Shown: positions 17,197 through 26,384, numbered from the stretch's first letter. The stretch is DNA of 64,000 nt from CAIURC01 sp043777315 (GCA_043777315.1 JAYVPW010000058.1:1-64000); one strand, 5' to 3'. Notes: generated by a model from the sequence alone, not told the origin. A program made the numbers and translations.

Positions 17197-17991
17197 CTAC
17201 GTGCCGCGCAAAAACCCGGTGAGCGGGCTCGTCGGCGACGCGGAATCGAGGCGCTCGGCGAGCCCAATGTCGTAGGCCTCGCGGCCGGCTTCCACGGCTT
17301 TTCGGAAGGCCGCTCCCATCCGCGCCGGGTCGGCGGCGATGGCGATGGCGGTGTTCACGAGCACGGCGGATGCGCCCATTTCCATCGCCTCCGCCGCCTG
17401 GCTCGGCGCGCCGATGCCGGCATCGACGATGACCGGCACGGTCGCCTGCTCGATGATGATTTCGATTTGCGCGCGCGTCTCGATGCCGCGATTGCTGCCG
17501 ATGGGAGAGCCGAGCGGCATCACCGTCGCGGTGCCGACGTCCTGCAAACGTTTCGCGAGGACCGGGTCGGCGTTGATGTAAGGCAGGACGATGAAGCCCT
17601 CGCGCACGAGGATTTCCGCGGCTTTCAGCGTCTCGATCGGATCGGGGAGCAGGTAGCGCGGGTCGGGATGAATCTCGAGTTTCACCCAATCCGAAATCCC
17701 TGCCGCCCGCGCGAGACGCGCGAGCCGCACCGCTTCCTCCGCGTTCATCGCGCCGCTGGTATTCGGCAAAAGCAGATATTTTTTCGGGTCGATGAACTCG
17801 AGAATATTGGCGAACGGATCGCCCTTTCCCGACAAGTCCGCGCGCCGCAAAGCGACCGTGACGATCTGCGTGCCGCTCGCTTCCAGCGCGGCGGCCATCG
17901 CTTCATTCGAGGAAAATTTGCCCGTCCCGAGCAGCAGCCGGGAGTGGAATTCGCGCCCTGCGATGATCAGCGGTGGCGAGGAAAATAGCAT
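17197..17991 (-). CDS. thiG: thiazole synthase ThiG
   Basis: A 264-residue TIM-barrel enzyme with FHSRLLLGTGKFSSNEAM near the start and WVKLEIHPDPRYLLPD, whose lysine forms the Schiff base with the deoxyxylulose-derived substrate. C-terminal signatures are VPVIVDAGIGAPSQAAEAME and VLVNTAIAIAADP. It makes the thiamine thiazole phosphate using ThiS-thiocarboxylate sulfur. The ATG at 17991 is used; 66 further upstream residues in the open frame are not protein-like. No thiS, thiO or thiE gene is adjacent. Confidence 0.95.
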   Translation of the reverse strand: MLFSSPPLIIAGREFHSRLLLGTGKFSSNEAMAAALEASGTQIVTVALRRADLSGKGDPFANILEFIDPKKYLLLPNTSGAMNAEEAVRLARLARAAGISDWVKLEIHPDPRYLLPDPIETLKAAEILVREGFIVLPYINADPVLAKRLQDVGTATVMPLGSPIGSNRGIETRAQIEIIIEQATVPVIVDAGIGAPSQAAEAMEMGASAVLVNTAIAIAADPARMGAAFRKAVEAGREAYDIGLAERLDSASPTSPLTGFLRGT

Positions 17992-18088
17992 GGGTCGGCG
18001 ACGGTATGGACGTGATCGCCACGACGCAAGAAACGGCTTTCCGCGAACTCGCGCCTTGAGAATCCGCGCCAGATTTCTACCGTGCGGC

Positions 18089-18649
18089 GTGCGCGAATTC
18101 GGGCCTCCTTCCAATACATTTGCCGGCTCGCTCCTCATCGCGCAGCCGAGTTTGCTCGACCCGAATTTTCGCAAGACCGTCCTCTTCATCTCGGCGCACG
18201 ATGCGGACGAAGGTTCGTTTGGACTGGTGCTGAACCGCCCCGCGGAGCGCGCGGTGTCCGATGTTTTGCCGGGAAGGGAGCTCGGCGTTTTGATGCGCGT
18301 GCCCGTTTTTCTCGGCGGCCCGGTGGGCGTCGATCAGCTCGTGTTCGCATCGTTCACATGGCATCCCGAGACCGACCGCATCGAGTGCCGGCATCATCTC
18401 GGCATCGATGAGGCGCAGCAAAGTGTGGCTGCGGAAAACACCACCGTGCGCGCCTTCATCGGATACGCCGGGTGGACGAAAGGGCAGCTCGAGGCGGAGC
18501 TGAGACAGCGCGCCTGGCTCATCGGCAAACCCAGCCGCGAGGCGCTGGACATCCGGCATTGCCAGACCTTGTGGCGCGAGCTGCTCAGCGGTTTCGGCCC
18601 GCAATTTCGCCTCGCCGCGGAAGCGCCCGACGACCTCTCGCGGAACTGA
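18089..18649 (+). CDS. YqgE/AlgH family protein (UPF0301)
   Basis: A 186-residue protein with LLIAQPSLLDPNFRKTVLFI, SFGLVLNRPAERAV, VFLGGPVGVDQLVF and FIGYAGWTKGQLEAELRQRA, the conserved landmarks of YqgE/AlgH. The family is widespread, but its biochemical role is not established. A GTG at 18089 gives the typical length and N-terminus; an in-frame ATG at 17990 would add about 33 basic residues not seen in the family. It is divergent from thiG, with a 97-bp gap that must hold both promoters. Confidence 0.88.
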   Translation: MREFGPPSNTFAGSLLIAQPSLLDPNFRKTVLFISAHDADEGSFGLVLNRPAERAVSDVLPGRELGVLMRVPVFLGGPVGVDQLVFASFTWHPETDRIECRHHLGIDEAQQSVAAENTTVRAFIGYAGWTKGQLEAELRQRAWLIGKPSREALDIRHCQTLWRELLSGFGPQFRLAAEAPDDLSRN

Positions 18650-18724
18650 CTTTCGCTGAGACAACGCGCTTGCTTCGCGGATCGGCGACGCGCGATAGTC
18701 CGCGCTCTTTTTTTGACCAGCACC

Positions 18725-20017
18725 ATGCAGAAATTCGGCATAGGACTCGCGGGAATGGGCAACGTCGGCGCAGGTGTTTTCAAGCACCTGACGCAGAATC
18801 GCGCCCTGCTTCGGGAACGTCTCGGCTACGAGCTGGAGGTAAAAAAAATCGCGGTTCGCGATCTCGCGAAGGCCCGTGGCATCAGCGTTCCCGGTGATTT
18901 ACTGACGACGAACTGGCGCGAGTTGCTCGACGATCCGGCCGTCCAGATCATCGTCGAATTGATGGGGCAGAAAGCGGAGAGCCTCGAGTTGATCCTCAGC
19001 GCGATCGAGCGGAAGAAGATCGTCGTCACTGGCAACAAGGCGCTGCTCGCCGAGCACGGCGCGGAGATTTTCGAGGCCGCGTTTTTGCACAAGGTGCCGG
19101 TCTTTTTCGAGGCCGCGGTCGGAGGGGGAATCCCGATCATCAAGTCCATCCGCGAGGCGTTCATCGGCAACCACGTCCAGTCGATCCACGGCATCGTGAA
19201 CGGCACGAGCAACTACATCCTCACGCGCATGACCGAGGCCGGCATGGGCTTCGCCGCCGCGCTCCGCGAGGCGCAGGATGCGGGCTACGCCGAGGCCGAT
19301 CCGGCGCTCGATGTGAATGGCGGCGACGCCGCGCACAAGGCGATCATCCTCGCGTCGCTGGCCTACGGATTTTGGGTGCCGCCGGAGAAGGTTTTCGTCG
19401 AAGGAATCGAGCAGCTCACCGCGGCGGACATCTGCTTCGCGCGGCGGCTCGGCTACCGGATCAAACTCCTGGCGATCATCAAAGCTGAGGAGGGCGAAAT
19501 CGAGGTGCGCGTGCATCCCACGCTGGTCCCGGAGAAGCACGTGCTCGCCAGCGTCAACGGCGTCTTCAACGCGATGGCGGTGAAGGGCGACATCGTCGGA
19601 GAGACGCTTTTTTACGGACGCGGCGCGGGCCAGGACGCGACCTCCAGCGCGGTGATCAGCGACCTCGTCGAGGCCGCCGATGCGCTCGCTTCACCGCGGC
19701 GAAACCTCGGCTTCATGCCGCACGGGCTTTACGGCACCTGCAAGCCAATCGAGCAGATCGTCTCCGAATATTACCTCCGCCTCACCGTCGATGATCGCCC
19801 CGGCGTCATCGCCCAGATCGCGAACATCCTCGGCGAGCTGAACGTCGGGATTTCCTCGATCCTCCAACCCGAGGCCGCGGAGGGCGAAATGGCCTCGCTG
19901 GTCCTCATGATTCACCGCGCGACCAACGCACAAATCGACGCCGCGCTCGCCCGTATCGCCGCGCTCGGCTGCGTGAAAAAAGCGCCGCGGATGATCCGCG
20001 TGGAGCACTTCGCGTGA
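18725..20017 (+). CDS. hom: homoserine dehydrogenase
   Basis: A 430-residue enzyme. The NAD(P)-binding N-terminus is GIGLAGMGNVGAGVFKHL, the catalytic domain has VVTGNKALLAEHG, VFFEAAVGGGIPIIKSIREA and VNGTSNYILTRM, and a C-terminal ACT domain (YLRLTVDDRPGVIAQIANIL) probably gives feedback control by threonine. It reduces aspartate semialdehyde to homoserine. The start is the ATG at 18725; a TTG four codons earlier is also open. Threonine synthase lies two genes downstream. Confidence 0.95.
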   Translation: MQKFGIGLAGMGNVGAGVFKHLTQNRALLRERLGYELEVKKIAVRDLAKARGISVPGDLLTTNWRELLDDPAVQIIVELMGQKAESLELILSAIERKKIVVTGNKALLAEHGAEIFEAAFLHKVPVFFEAAVGGGIPIIKSIREAFIGNHVQSIHGIVNGTSNYILTRMTEAGMGFAAALREAQDAGYAEADPALDVNGGDAAHKAIILASLAYGFWVPPEKVFVEGIEQLTAADICFARRLGYRIKLLAIIKAEEGEIEVRVHPTLVPEKHVLASVNGVFNAMAVKGDIVGETLFYGRGAGQDATSSAVISDLVEAADALASPRRNLGFMPHGLYGTCKPIEQIVSEYYLRLTVDDRPGVIAQIANILGELNVGISSILQPEAAEGEMASLVLMIHRATNAQIDAALARIAALGCVKKAPRMIRVEHFA

Positions 20018-20060
20018 GCCCGACCCTTGTTGCCCGCCGCGTTTTCCCTACCTTCCGGCC

Positions 20061-20294
20061 ATGACCACCGACGAAATGAAACGCCTTCTGCACGGCTCGC
20101 CGTTTGTCCCGTTCACGATCTTTCTCGCAGGCGGAGAAAACTACAAAGTTGACCATCCTGATTTTGCGACGCTCTCCCGCGGCGGGCGCATTCTGGCGAT
20201 CAGCTTGGAGGATGAAGAAGCCTTCGCCCTCGTGGATGTGATGCTCGCCACGCACATCGTAACGCACCCCATTTCATCTCCCATCAGTTCTTGA
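20061..20294 (+). CDS. conserved small protein of unknown function
   Basis: A 77-residue protein starting MTTDEMKRLLHGSPFVPF, with FTIFLAGGENYKVDHPDF and a short C-terminal tail. I do not recognise a characterised family, although a compact beta-rich fold is likely from the alternating hydrophobic pattern. It lies 43 bases after hom, and its TGA overlaps the proposed TTG start of threonine synthase (TTGA), so it is probably cotranslated with the threonine genes. Confidence 0.65.
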   Translation: MTTDEMKRLLHGSPFVPFTIFLAGGENYKVDHPDFATLSRGGRILAISLEDEEAFALVDVMLATHIVTHPISSPISS

Positions 20295-21394
20295 GCGCGC
20301 AACCTTTCCGACCGCTCAATGACCGAGGTGTCATCGCGCGCTGGCAGCAGTATCTGCCGGTCAGCGACGCCACGCCTTTCGTCTCGCTGAATGAAGGCTC
20401 CACGCCGCTCATTCATTCGCCAAAACTGAGCGCACGCGTCGGTCGCGGGTGCGAGGTTTTCGTAAAATACGAGGGTTTGAACCCGACCGGTTCGTTCAAA
20501 GATCGCGGCATGACCGTGGCGCTGTCGAAAGCCGTGGAAGCTGGCGCGCAGGCGGTGATCTGCGCCTCGACCGGCAACACCTCCGCGGCGGCGGCAGCCT
20601 ACGCGGCGCGGGCGGGGATCACATGCGTCGTGCTTTTGCCGGCGGGAAAAATCGCGTTTGGAAAACTGGCGCAGGCGTTCATGTACGGCGCGAAAGTGAT
20701 CGCGATCGACGGCAATTTCGACGACGCGCTGCGGCTCGTGCGCGAGATCGGGGAGACGGAGCCGATCGCGATCGTGAATTCGATCAACCCGCACCGGCTG
20801 CAAGGCCAGAAAACCGCGGCCTTCGAGATCATCGAGGAACTCGGCGACGCGCCGGATTTCCACGTCCTGCCAGTCGGGAACGCTGGAAATATCAGTGCAT
20901 ACTGGATGGGGTACGGGGAATTCTTCGATCTCGGAAAAGCGACGCGGCGTCCGAAAATGGTCGGCTTCCAGGCGGCCGGTTCCGCGCCCATTTTTTACAA
21001 CAAGATCGTCGAAAAGCCCGAGACAGTCGCGAGCGCGATCCGCATCGGGAATCCCGCGAGCTGGGAATTCGCGAACGCGGCGATCAAGGAGAGCAGCGGC
21101 TCGATCGACATCGTGACCGACGAGGAGATTCTCGCCGCGCAGGGCTGGCTCGCGTCGAACGAAGGAATTTTCGTGGAGCCCGCGAGTGCGGCAAGCATCG
21201 CGGGATTGTTCAAATCGCTCGACGCGACGCGGGTGAACGAGCGGCGTTTTCCGGCGATTCCCGACGGCAGCCGGATCGTCTGCACCGTCACCGGGCACGG
21301 CCTGAAAGATCCCGACGTGGCGAAGGAACAGTGCGGCTCGGTGATCCCGGCGAAGGCGGAGAAGGACGAGATTCTGCGGCTGATCCAACGGTGA
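20291..21394 (+). CDS. thrC: threonine synthase
   Basis: A 367-residue PLP enzyme. The PLP lysine lies in NPTGSFKDRGMT, the phosphate/cofactor-binding loop is ASTGNTSAAAAAYAARAG and a glycine-rich VGNAGNISAYWMGY follows. It converts phosphohomoserine to threonine and is the short type that lacks the long N-terminal extension. The best start is the TTG at 20291 overlapping the upstream stop, because no ATG occurs before the conserved region (RWQQYLPVSDATPFVSLNEG). A homoserine kinase gene is not in the window. Confidence 0.92.
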   Translation: MSAQPFRPLNDRGVIARWQQYLPVSDATPFVSLNEGSTPLIHSPKLSARVGRGCEVFVKYEGLNPTGSFKDRGMTVALSKAVEAGAQAVICASTGNTSAAAAAYAARAGITCVVLLPAGKIAFGKLAQAFMYGAKVIAIDGNFDDALRLVREIGETEPIAIVNSINPHRLQGQKTAAFEIIEELGDAPDFHVLPVGNAGNISAYWMGYGEFFDLGKATRRPKMVGFQAAGSAPIFYNKIVEKPETVASAIRIGNPASWEFANAAIKESSGSIDIVTDEEILAAQGWLASNEGIFVEPASAASIAGLFKSLDATRVNERRFPAIPDGSRIVCTVTGHGLKDPDVAKEQCGSVIPAKAEKDEILRLIQR

Positions 21395-21433
21395 ATTCGA
21401 GGCCCGTATGTGGTGGAGCCGAGCAAGAGTCCC

Positions 21434-21560
21434 GTCATCCTGAGCGAAGTGAAGCGCCAGCGTAGCGGAGTCGAAGGACCTCTTACTTTTCCCTCGGGCG
21501 GGGCGCGCTGGGGAAATAGTTAGAGGTCCTTCGACTCCGCTACGCTGCGCTCAGGATGAC
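21434..21560. repeat. five-copy palindromic repeat, copy 2
   Basis: Same ends as copy 1 (gtcatcctgagcgaagtga, ctcaggatgac), with the inner stem gtcgaaggacctc/gaggtccttcgac. It lies between thrC and the TPR gene, both on the plus strand, and so sits in a tandem gap. Confidence 0.9.
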
Positions 21561-21639
21561 AGCTTTGGCGGGCGGATCGCCGCGCCGGTGGAGGCATTGA
21601 CAGGCCCGCGGACGGCGCGGATGCTCCGCGCCTTTCGCC

Positions 21640-23424
21640 ATGAATTTGCCCTATCTCTGGATTGATTGCCCCTCGTGGGAGCTCGACTTTTTTGGTCTGC
21701 CGCACCGCATTCCGTGGCCTGCGGATGCCGATCCCGCCGGGGCCATCGCCGACCCGTTCGACGCCGAAGAAATGGTGCGCGGCATCGGGCTGATGAGCGC
21801 GGATGCAGTGGAGCCGTGGCTCGGATTTGCCAGCGCGTTCGCGTATTTCGAGGAGCTGTCGGAGGCGCTGGAAGACTCGGAAATCCGGCGCGCCCGTGAG
21901 CTGCTCGTCGAGATCGAAAAGGTGCATCCGGGCACTTCGTTCCGGCTTTTTCACGCGGCGAATATCGCGCAGCGCGAGGGGCGTTTCGACGACGCGATTC
22001 AGTCGTATCGCGAGGCGGCGGAGAAGACGCCGAACATCACCGAGGTGTGGAATAATCTGGGCGTCGTGCTCGCGATGACGGGACGCCGAGACGAGGCGGT
22101 GGCTGCGTTTCGCAAGACCGTCGCGATCAATCCGAACGACACCATCGCGCTCGAAGGTCTCGCGCAAGTGCGGGAGCTGGTGAAGCTGATGCGCGATTCG
22201 AACGATCCGAAATCGGCGATGTACGTGGAGATTCCGACCTTCCGCCAAATGACGACGAAGCAGATCGAAGTGATCGCGGCGGACGCGGATCAGTTGCTGA
22301 ATTACGGCGAAGAACTCGTGCGCACGGGGATCGTGCCGGATGTCGGTTTGCTCGCGCTGGAGAAAGCGCGCGAGGTTCGGCCCGCGGACCCGCGGACGCT
22401 TTTCGCGCTCGCGTCGGCGTATCGGGTGATGGGGAAGATCGACGAGGCGCGGGCCATCGGCGTGCGGATGACGGAGCTGCTGCCGGAAAACGGCGATGCG
22501 TTTTTTCATCTCGCGCAGCTCTGCAATGCGGCGGATGACACGGTCGGCGAGCGCGCCGCGCTGGAGCGGGCGATCGAGCTGAACCCGAACTTGCAGCCGG
22601 CGCTGGCGGTGTGGTTCGAGCTGAAACCGGCGGAGCACGACCCGGCGAAAGAACAGGAGCTCGTCGATTTCGCGGAGAGCAGGAATTCGTGGATGGCGTT
22701 CATCCTCGCGAGCGCGCTCTGCCGCGAGCGGGGTGATTTCAAGCGAGCCATGAAATGGGCCGAGCGCGCGGTGCAGATGGCGCCGGAGGCGGAGGAAGCG
22801 CTGCTGCATTTCACCGCGACGATCGGCGATGCGAAGGACATCCCGAAGCTCGCGACGGCGGTGAAGCCGCTCGTGGACAGCGGGAAATTTTCGAAGCGGC
22901 TGGACTGGAATTACGCCCACGTCCTGCGGCAGCTCGGGCTCGGGCAGGATGCGCTGAATGCGCTGCGGAAGGCCGCGTCGAGCGCCGATGCGCCGGACGA
23001 TTTCAAGGCCACTTGCGCGACGACGATGGAGGCGTGGAGCGGGATGCTGACCGGCACCGGGGTGCCGCTCGAGGTGCATCAATCCGGCGTGCTGCTGCGC
23101 GATGTGCTGCTCACGCTCGAGGACGACGACGGCGGCGTAGTCTTGAACGCGGGCTCGCGGCTGCCGGAGCAGGGCACCTTTCCGTGGCGGGCGAATGGGC
23201 CGGAGACGAGCATTTTTTTGCAGCAGGGTCAGGCCGGCAGCGCGCCGGAGCCGCAGAGTCTCGGCGAGTTCAAGGTGCGCGGCATCCAGCCGAAGCCGGG
23301 CCAGCCGACGACGATCGAATGCCATGTGACGGCGCTCCCGGATGGCGCGCTGCATTTCCGCGCGGCGCAAAATGGGAAACGCCTGGCGGTCGGGTGGGCA
23401 CCGCCGCGGCAGTTGGCGAAGTGA
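21640..23424 (+). CDS. TPR-repeat protein
   Basis: A 594-residue protein without a clear signal peptide. Several tetratricopeptide units are visible, for example FRLFHAANIAQREGRFDDAI, TEVWNNLGVVLAMTGRRDEA and LFALASAYRVMGKIDEARAI. The N-terminal about 60 residues (MNLPYLWIDCPSWELDFFGL) and the C-terminal about 100 residues (beta-rich, PEQGTFPWRANGPETSIF) are not TPR. It is probably a cytoplasmic scaffold; the partner is unknown. It stands alone, bounded upstream by a repeat and downstream by a hairpin and a convergent gene. Confidence 0.8.
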   Translation: MNLPYLWIDCPSWELDFFGLPHRIPWPADADPAGAIADPFDAEEMVRGIGLMSADAVEPWLGFASAFAYFEELSEALEDSEIRRARELLVEIEKVHPGTSFRLFHAANIAQREGRFDDAIQSYREAAEKTPNITEVWNNLGVVLAMTGRRDEAVAAFRKTVAINPNDTIALEGLAQVRELVKLMRDSNDPKSAMYVEIPTFRQMTTKQIEVIAADADQLLNYGEELVRTGIVPDVGLLALEKAREVRPADPRTLFALASAYRVMGKIDEARAIGVRMTELLPENGDAFFHLAQLCNAADDTVGERAALERAIELNPNLQPALAVWFELKPAEHDPAKEQELVDFAESRNSWMAFILASALCRERGDFKRAMKWAERAVQMAPEAEEALLHFTATIGDAKDIPKLATAVKPLVDSGKFSKRLDWNYAHVLRQLGLGQDALNALRKAASSADAPDDFKATCATTMEAWSGMLTGTGVPLEVHQSGVLLRDVLLTLEDDDGGVVLNAGSRLPEQGTFPWRANGPETSIFLQQGQAGSAPEPQSLGEFKVRGIQPKPGQPTTIECHVTALPDGALHFRAAQNGKRLAVGWAPPRQLAK

Positions 23425-23426
23425 CC

Positions 23427-23462
23427 TGTAGCCGGGGTCTGTGACCCCGGCGTGACGCTACA
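23427..23462. terminator. bidirectional hairpin between convergent genes
   Basis: The core stem gccggggtc/gaccccggc, flanked by tgta/taca, lies three bases after the TPR stop and contains the tatD stop codon (23458-23460). It has no T-run, so it may be another small palindromic repeat serving as a terminator for both genes. Confidence 0.5.
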
Positions 23463-24249
23463 ACCGGGCGAAGCGGAAGAATAGGTTCGCCGCCGTTTCT
23501 GTTTGCGCGGCGATTTCTTCGAGCGGGACGCCGCGGAGCTGGGCGATGCGTTCAGCCACGATCCTGGTGTGGGCGGGCTCGCAGCGTTTGCCGCGGTGCG
23601 GTGTGGGCGCGAGAAAGGGGCAGTCCGTTTCGACCATGAAAGTCCCGCCGGGCAGTCCGGCGGCGGTCGCCTGCACCTCGGCGGCATTTTTAAAAGTGAC
23701 GAGGCCGGTGAAGGAAACGAGGTGGTTTTGCGCGAGGAGTTCCCCGGCCAGCGCGAGCCGTTTTCCGAAGCAGTGGAAGACCGCGCGCAGCTTGCCAGCG
23801 GACGGGGCCAGGATCGCGAGCGTGTCGTCCCACGCGTCGCGTTCGTGGATGATGACGTTGAGCCCGAGATCGAGGGCGAGGGCGAGTTGCTGCTCGAAGA
23901 CCGAGGCTTGCGTCGCTTTCACCGAGCCGTCGGCGGCGCTGACGGTCGGGAGGCGGTGGTAATCGAGCCCGATTTCCCCGATGGCGACGACGCGCGGACT
24001 CGCCGCGAGCGCGCGCAGTTCGTCGATGAAATCATCGGGGGCCTCGCCCGCGGAGTTCGGATGCACGCCGATCGCGGCGAAGACATTCGTGTGCTGTTCG
24101 GCGAGCGCGACCGCGCGGCGGCTGCCTTCGAGCGAGGTGCCGATCGTGATGATTCGCGTCACGCCCGCCGCCGTGGCGCGCGCGAGGATGTCGCCGAGGT
24201 CGTCGGCGAACTCCGGGAAATCGAGGTGCGCGTGCGTGTCGGTGAGCAC
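23458..24249 (-). CDS. tatD: TatD-family metal-dependent hydrolase
   Basis: A 263-residue TIM-barrel hydrolase: the metal-binding TDTHAHLDFPEF at the N-terminus, IGVHPN, VVAIGEIGLDYHR, IIHERDAWDD and the C-terminal FMVETDCPFLAPTPHRGKR. TatD enzymes are metal-dependent nucleases; bacterial members act on DNA 3' ends. The stop codon falls inside the hairpin shared with the convergent TPR gene. The start lies 3 bases after the ThuA-like stop, so both are probably on one transcript. Confidence 0.93.
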   Translation of the reverse strand: MLTDTHAHLDFPEFADDLGDILARATAAGVTRIITIGTSLEGSRRAVALAEQHTNVFAAIGVHPNSAGEAPDDFIDELRALAASPRVVAIGEIGLDYHRLPTVSAADGSVKATQASVFEQQLALALDLGLNVIIHERDAWDDTLAILAPSAGKLRAVFHCFGKRLALAGELLAQNHLVSFTGLVTFKNAAEVQATAAGLPGGTFMVETDCPFLAPTPHRGKRCEPAHTRIVAERIAQLRGVPLEEIAAQTETAANLFFRFARL

Positions 24250-24252
24250 CGC

Positions 24253-25125
24253 TTATTTCCCGTAGCCCGCGGCGGGTGTGCCGTCGGCGTCGAGTTTGTC
24301 GCACGCCCAGAGGACGCCGTTCGTCACGAGATCGAGGTAGCGCACGTCGCTCACGGTCTCGTTGTTGTGGCCGATCGTGGTGCTGAAGACGCGGGTCTTT
24401 TTCGCGCCGTATTCATTGGTCCAGGCGACGACGGTCTCGACGTCTTTCGAGCCGGTGACGGTCTCGGTCCCGTCGGCGGATTTCGTTTTCTGCTCGATGG
24501 TCTGCTTGCCGCGGATGAGCGCTTTGCCGCCGAGGATTTGGAGGTTGTTGTAGAGTTCTTCCTTGATCGTCGTCCAATCGCTCATCCCTTTCGTGATCGG
24601 GCTTTCCTTGTCGGTGAAGGTGAGCGCGATCGGCAGTTGCGGACCGTGTCCGGTGGATTGGAGGCCCATGTATTCGTACCAGGTCGCGTTGTCCGCGCCC
24701 GCGGCGACCGGCTTTTGGTATTCGCCGAAGCGGTAGCTGTGCATCGCGCAGTGCAGATTCACCGCCGGGATGCCGTCCTCGCGATGCGGCTTCAGCACAC
24801 CCGCGATCACTGCCAGGTCTTGGATGTCTGCCGCGCATTCGTCGTGGATCACGATGTCATAACCCTTCGCGTATCCCGGGTTTCCGTAGATCGGGAGCGG
24901 CGGCTTGGTGCTTTTGTCGTCGGTGTGGATTTGATCGACGACGACATTCGCGCGCTCCTCGAGGCCCTTTTTCAGGATGTCCTTTTGCGTCGCATAATCG
25001 TGGCAGCAGCCGCCGGTGATGAGCAGGACTTTGAGCGGCTTCGGCGCATCCGCGGCACCGGCGCGCGGCGTGAAGAGTGCGAGTGAAAGCGCGAGGAGGG
25101 AGGGAATCAGGCGGAGTTTTTTCAT
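24253..25125 (-). CDS. secreted ThuA-like domain protein
   Basis: A 290-residue protein with a signal peptide (LIPSLLALSLALFTPRAGAA) and a ThuA-like glutamine-amidotransferase fold: LKVLLITGGCCHDYATQKDI, IPAVNLHCAMHSYRFG and TRVFSTTIGHNNETVSDVRY. ThuA proteins are linked to trehalose and other sugar use, often next to Gfo/Idh oxidoreductases, but no catalytic activity is established. Secreted versions are very common in Planctomycetota and Verrucomicrobiota. A Gfo/Idh remnant lies within 1 kb, on the other strand. Confidence 0.85.
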   Translation of the reverse strand: MKKLRLIPSLLALSLALFTPRAGAADAPKPLKVLLITGGCCHDYATQKDILKKGLEERANVVVDQIHTDDKSTKPPLPIYGNPGYAKGYDIVIHDECAADIQDLAVIAGVLKPHREDGIPAVNLHCAMHSYRFGEYQKPVAAGADNATWYEYMGLQSTGHGPQLPIALTFTDKESPITKGMSDWTTIKEELYNNLQILGGKALIRGKQTIEQKTKSADGTETVTGSKDVETVVAWTNEYGAKKTRVFSTTIGHNNETVSDVRYLDLVTNGVLWACDKLDADGTPAAGYGK

Positions 25126-25173
25126 GGGAATTGGGCCGTGATGAATGCCTCACGGCGACATCGGGCGGAAGCC

Positions 25174-25800
25174 TCAAATCGTCCGCGGAGCGAAACGATG
25201 CCGGCAATATTGCCCGAGGGTCAGGCCGAAGACGGCGTGCGCGGAGACGGTGAGGACGAGGAAGCGCGCGTTGCGTTCGAGCCCGAAAAAAGTGGTGTAG
25301 GGCGAAAGGAGGAGCATCGCCTCGATGAAGAGCGCCCACGCCACCGCGCCCCAAAAAAGCACGCGCGCATCCGGCCGCGCGACCATCGCGAGGAACATGA
25401 TGCCGAGGGCCGCGCCATTGGAAAAGTGGTAGCTCCAGCCGAGCGCCTGCACGAGCCAGCGGGGCTCCGGCGCGCCGAGCAGCAGCTCGCCGAAGCGCGG
25501 GAAGACTTGGAAAAGCGGCGCGCCCTGGAGCACGAACGGCAGCCGGAACAAATCGTAGGCCACCGCCGCCACGACGCCGCCGCTCGCGCCTTGCACGATC
25601 CAAGTGTGCGGGCTGGCCACGCCCGCCGGTTCGCGGCGCGAGCGGTGCGCGATCCAGGCGAGGAGAGCAGCGGCGGGCGGGAGTACCCAGCAGCCGAAAA
25701 AGCGCATCGTCCAGAGGCCGTAAAATTGCCCGAGCAGGCAGGCGAACGACAGGAACGCGAGGCCAAAGACGATGAGCCGCAGAGGGAAAAGTGCCGACAT
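25174..25800 (-). CDS. multi-pass membrane protein, unknown function
   Basis: A 208-residue protein with about six transmembrane helices, for example FGLAFLSFACLLGQFYGL, WIVQGASGGVVAAVAYDLF, FSNGAALGIMFLAMVA and LFWGAVAWALFIEAMLLLS. The short loops contain no recognisable motif apart from WSYHFSNGAALG, which might be functionally important. The ATG at 25800 is chosen because the 31 residues upstream in the open frame are not membrane-like. It is first in a minus-strand run with the ThuA-like and tatD genes (48-base gap). Confidence 0.65.
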   Translation of the reverse strand: MSALFPLRLIVFGLAFLSFACLLGQFYGLWTMRFFGCWVLPPAAALLAWIAHRSRREPAGVASPHTWIVQGASGGVVAAVAYDLFRLPFVLQGAPLFQVFPRFGELLLGAPEPRWLVQALGWSYHFSNGAALGIMFLAMVARPDARVLFWGAVAWALFIEAMLLLSPYTTFFGLERNARFLVLTVSAHAVFGLTLGQYCRHRFAPRTI

Positions 25801-25891
25801 GAGAGGGCGGAGGCTACCGGGCCGGACGCGCGACGCAATGATGCGGCAAAGGGCGCTCGCTGCGGCGGGTTGACGGTGGAAACCTCCCCAC

Positions 25892-26305
25892 ATGAAACAC
25901 CTCCAGACCCGCCGCCAATTCCTCGCTCACACCACTGCTGCGGGGTTGACGCTTTGGCTCGGAAAGGGGCGGCTCTTCGGGCAAGGCGAGTCGCCGAATG
26001 ACAAGCTGAACCTCGGGATCATCGGGACGGCGAATCGGGCGGAGTCGAACATCGATGGGGTGAAGGGGCAGAATATCGTCGCGGTCTGCGACATCGATGA
26101 GAACTACCTCACGAAGATGCAGACGCGCTTTCCGGGGGCGAAGACGTTCCACGATTTTCGCAAGATGCTGGAGCAGCCGGGGCTGGATGCGGTGGTAGTG
26201 AGCACGGCGGATCACACGCACGCGGTGGCGACGGTGGCGGCGCTGGGGCGGGGGCTGCATGTGTATTGCGAGAAGCCGCTGGGGCGGATGGCTCTTCTGC
26301 GATGA
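25892..26305 (+). pseudogene. truncated Gfo/Idh/MocA oxidoreductase (N-terminal third)
   Basis: A 137-residue remnant. A twin-arginine signal (TRRQFLAHTTAAGLTLWLG) is followed by the nucleotide-binding region LNLGIIGTANRAESNIDG, VAVCDIDENYLTKM and the conserved HVYCEKPLG. Intact TAT-exported family members run to roughly 400 residues or more, so about two thirds, including the substrate-binding domain, are missing. The frame ends in a hairpin-rich stretch (26308-26353) just before the UbiD gene, suggesting repeat insertion or deletion removed the rest. The remnant is unlikely to be active. Confidence 0.85.
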
Positions 26306-26307
26306 TT

Positions 26308-26353
26308 CCGGTGGCTGACGCCACCGGCTAATTTCCGCCGAGCCTGCCGGCTC
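26308..26353. repeat. short palindromes at truncation point
   Basis: The palindromes ccggtggc-tgac-gccaccgg (26308-26327) and gagcc-tgcc-ggctc (26340-26353) fill the short gap between the truncated oxidoreductase and the convergent UbiD-family gene. They resemble the other hairpin repeats in the window and mark the probable breakpoint. Confidence 0.6.
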
Positions 26354-26384
26354 GAAGAGGTCCGCAACGACCTTTGCATTCGCC

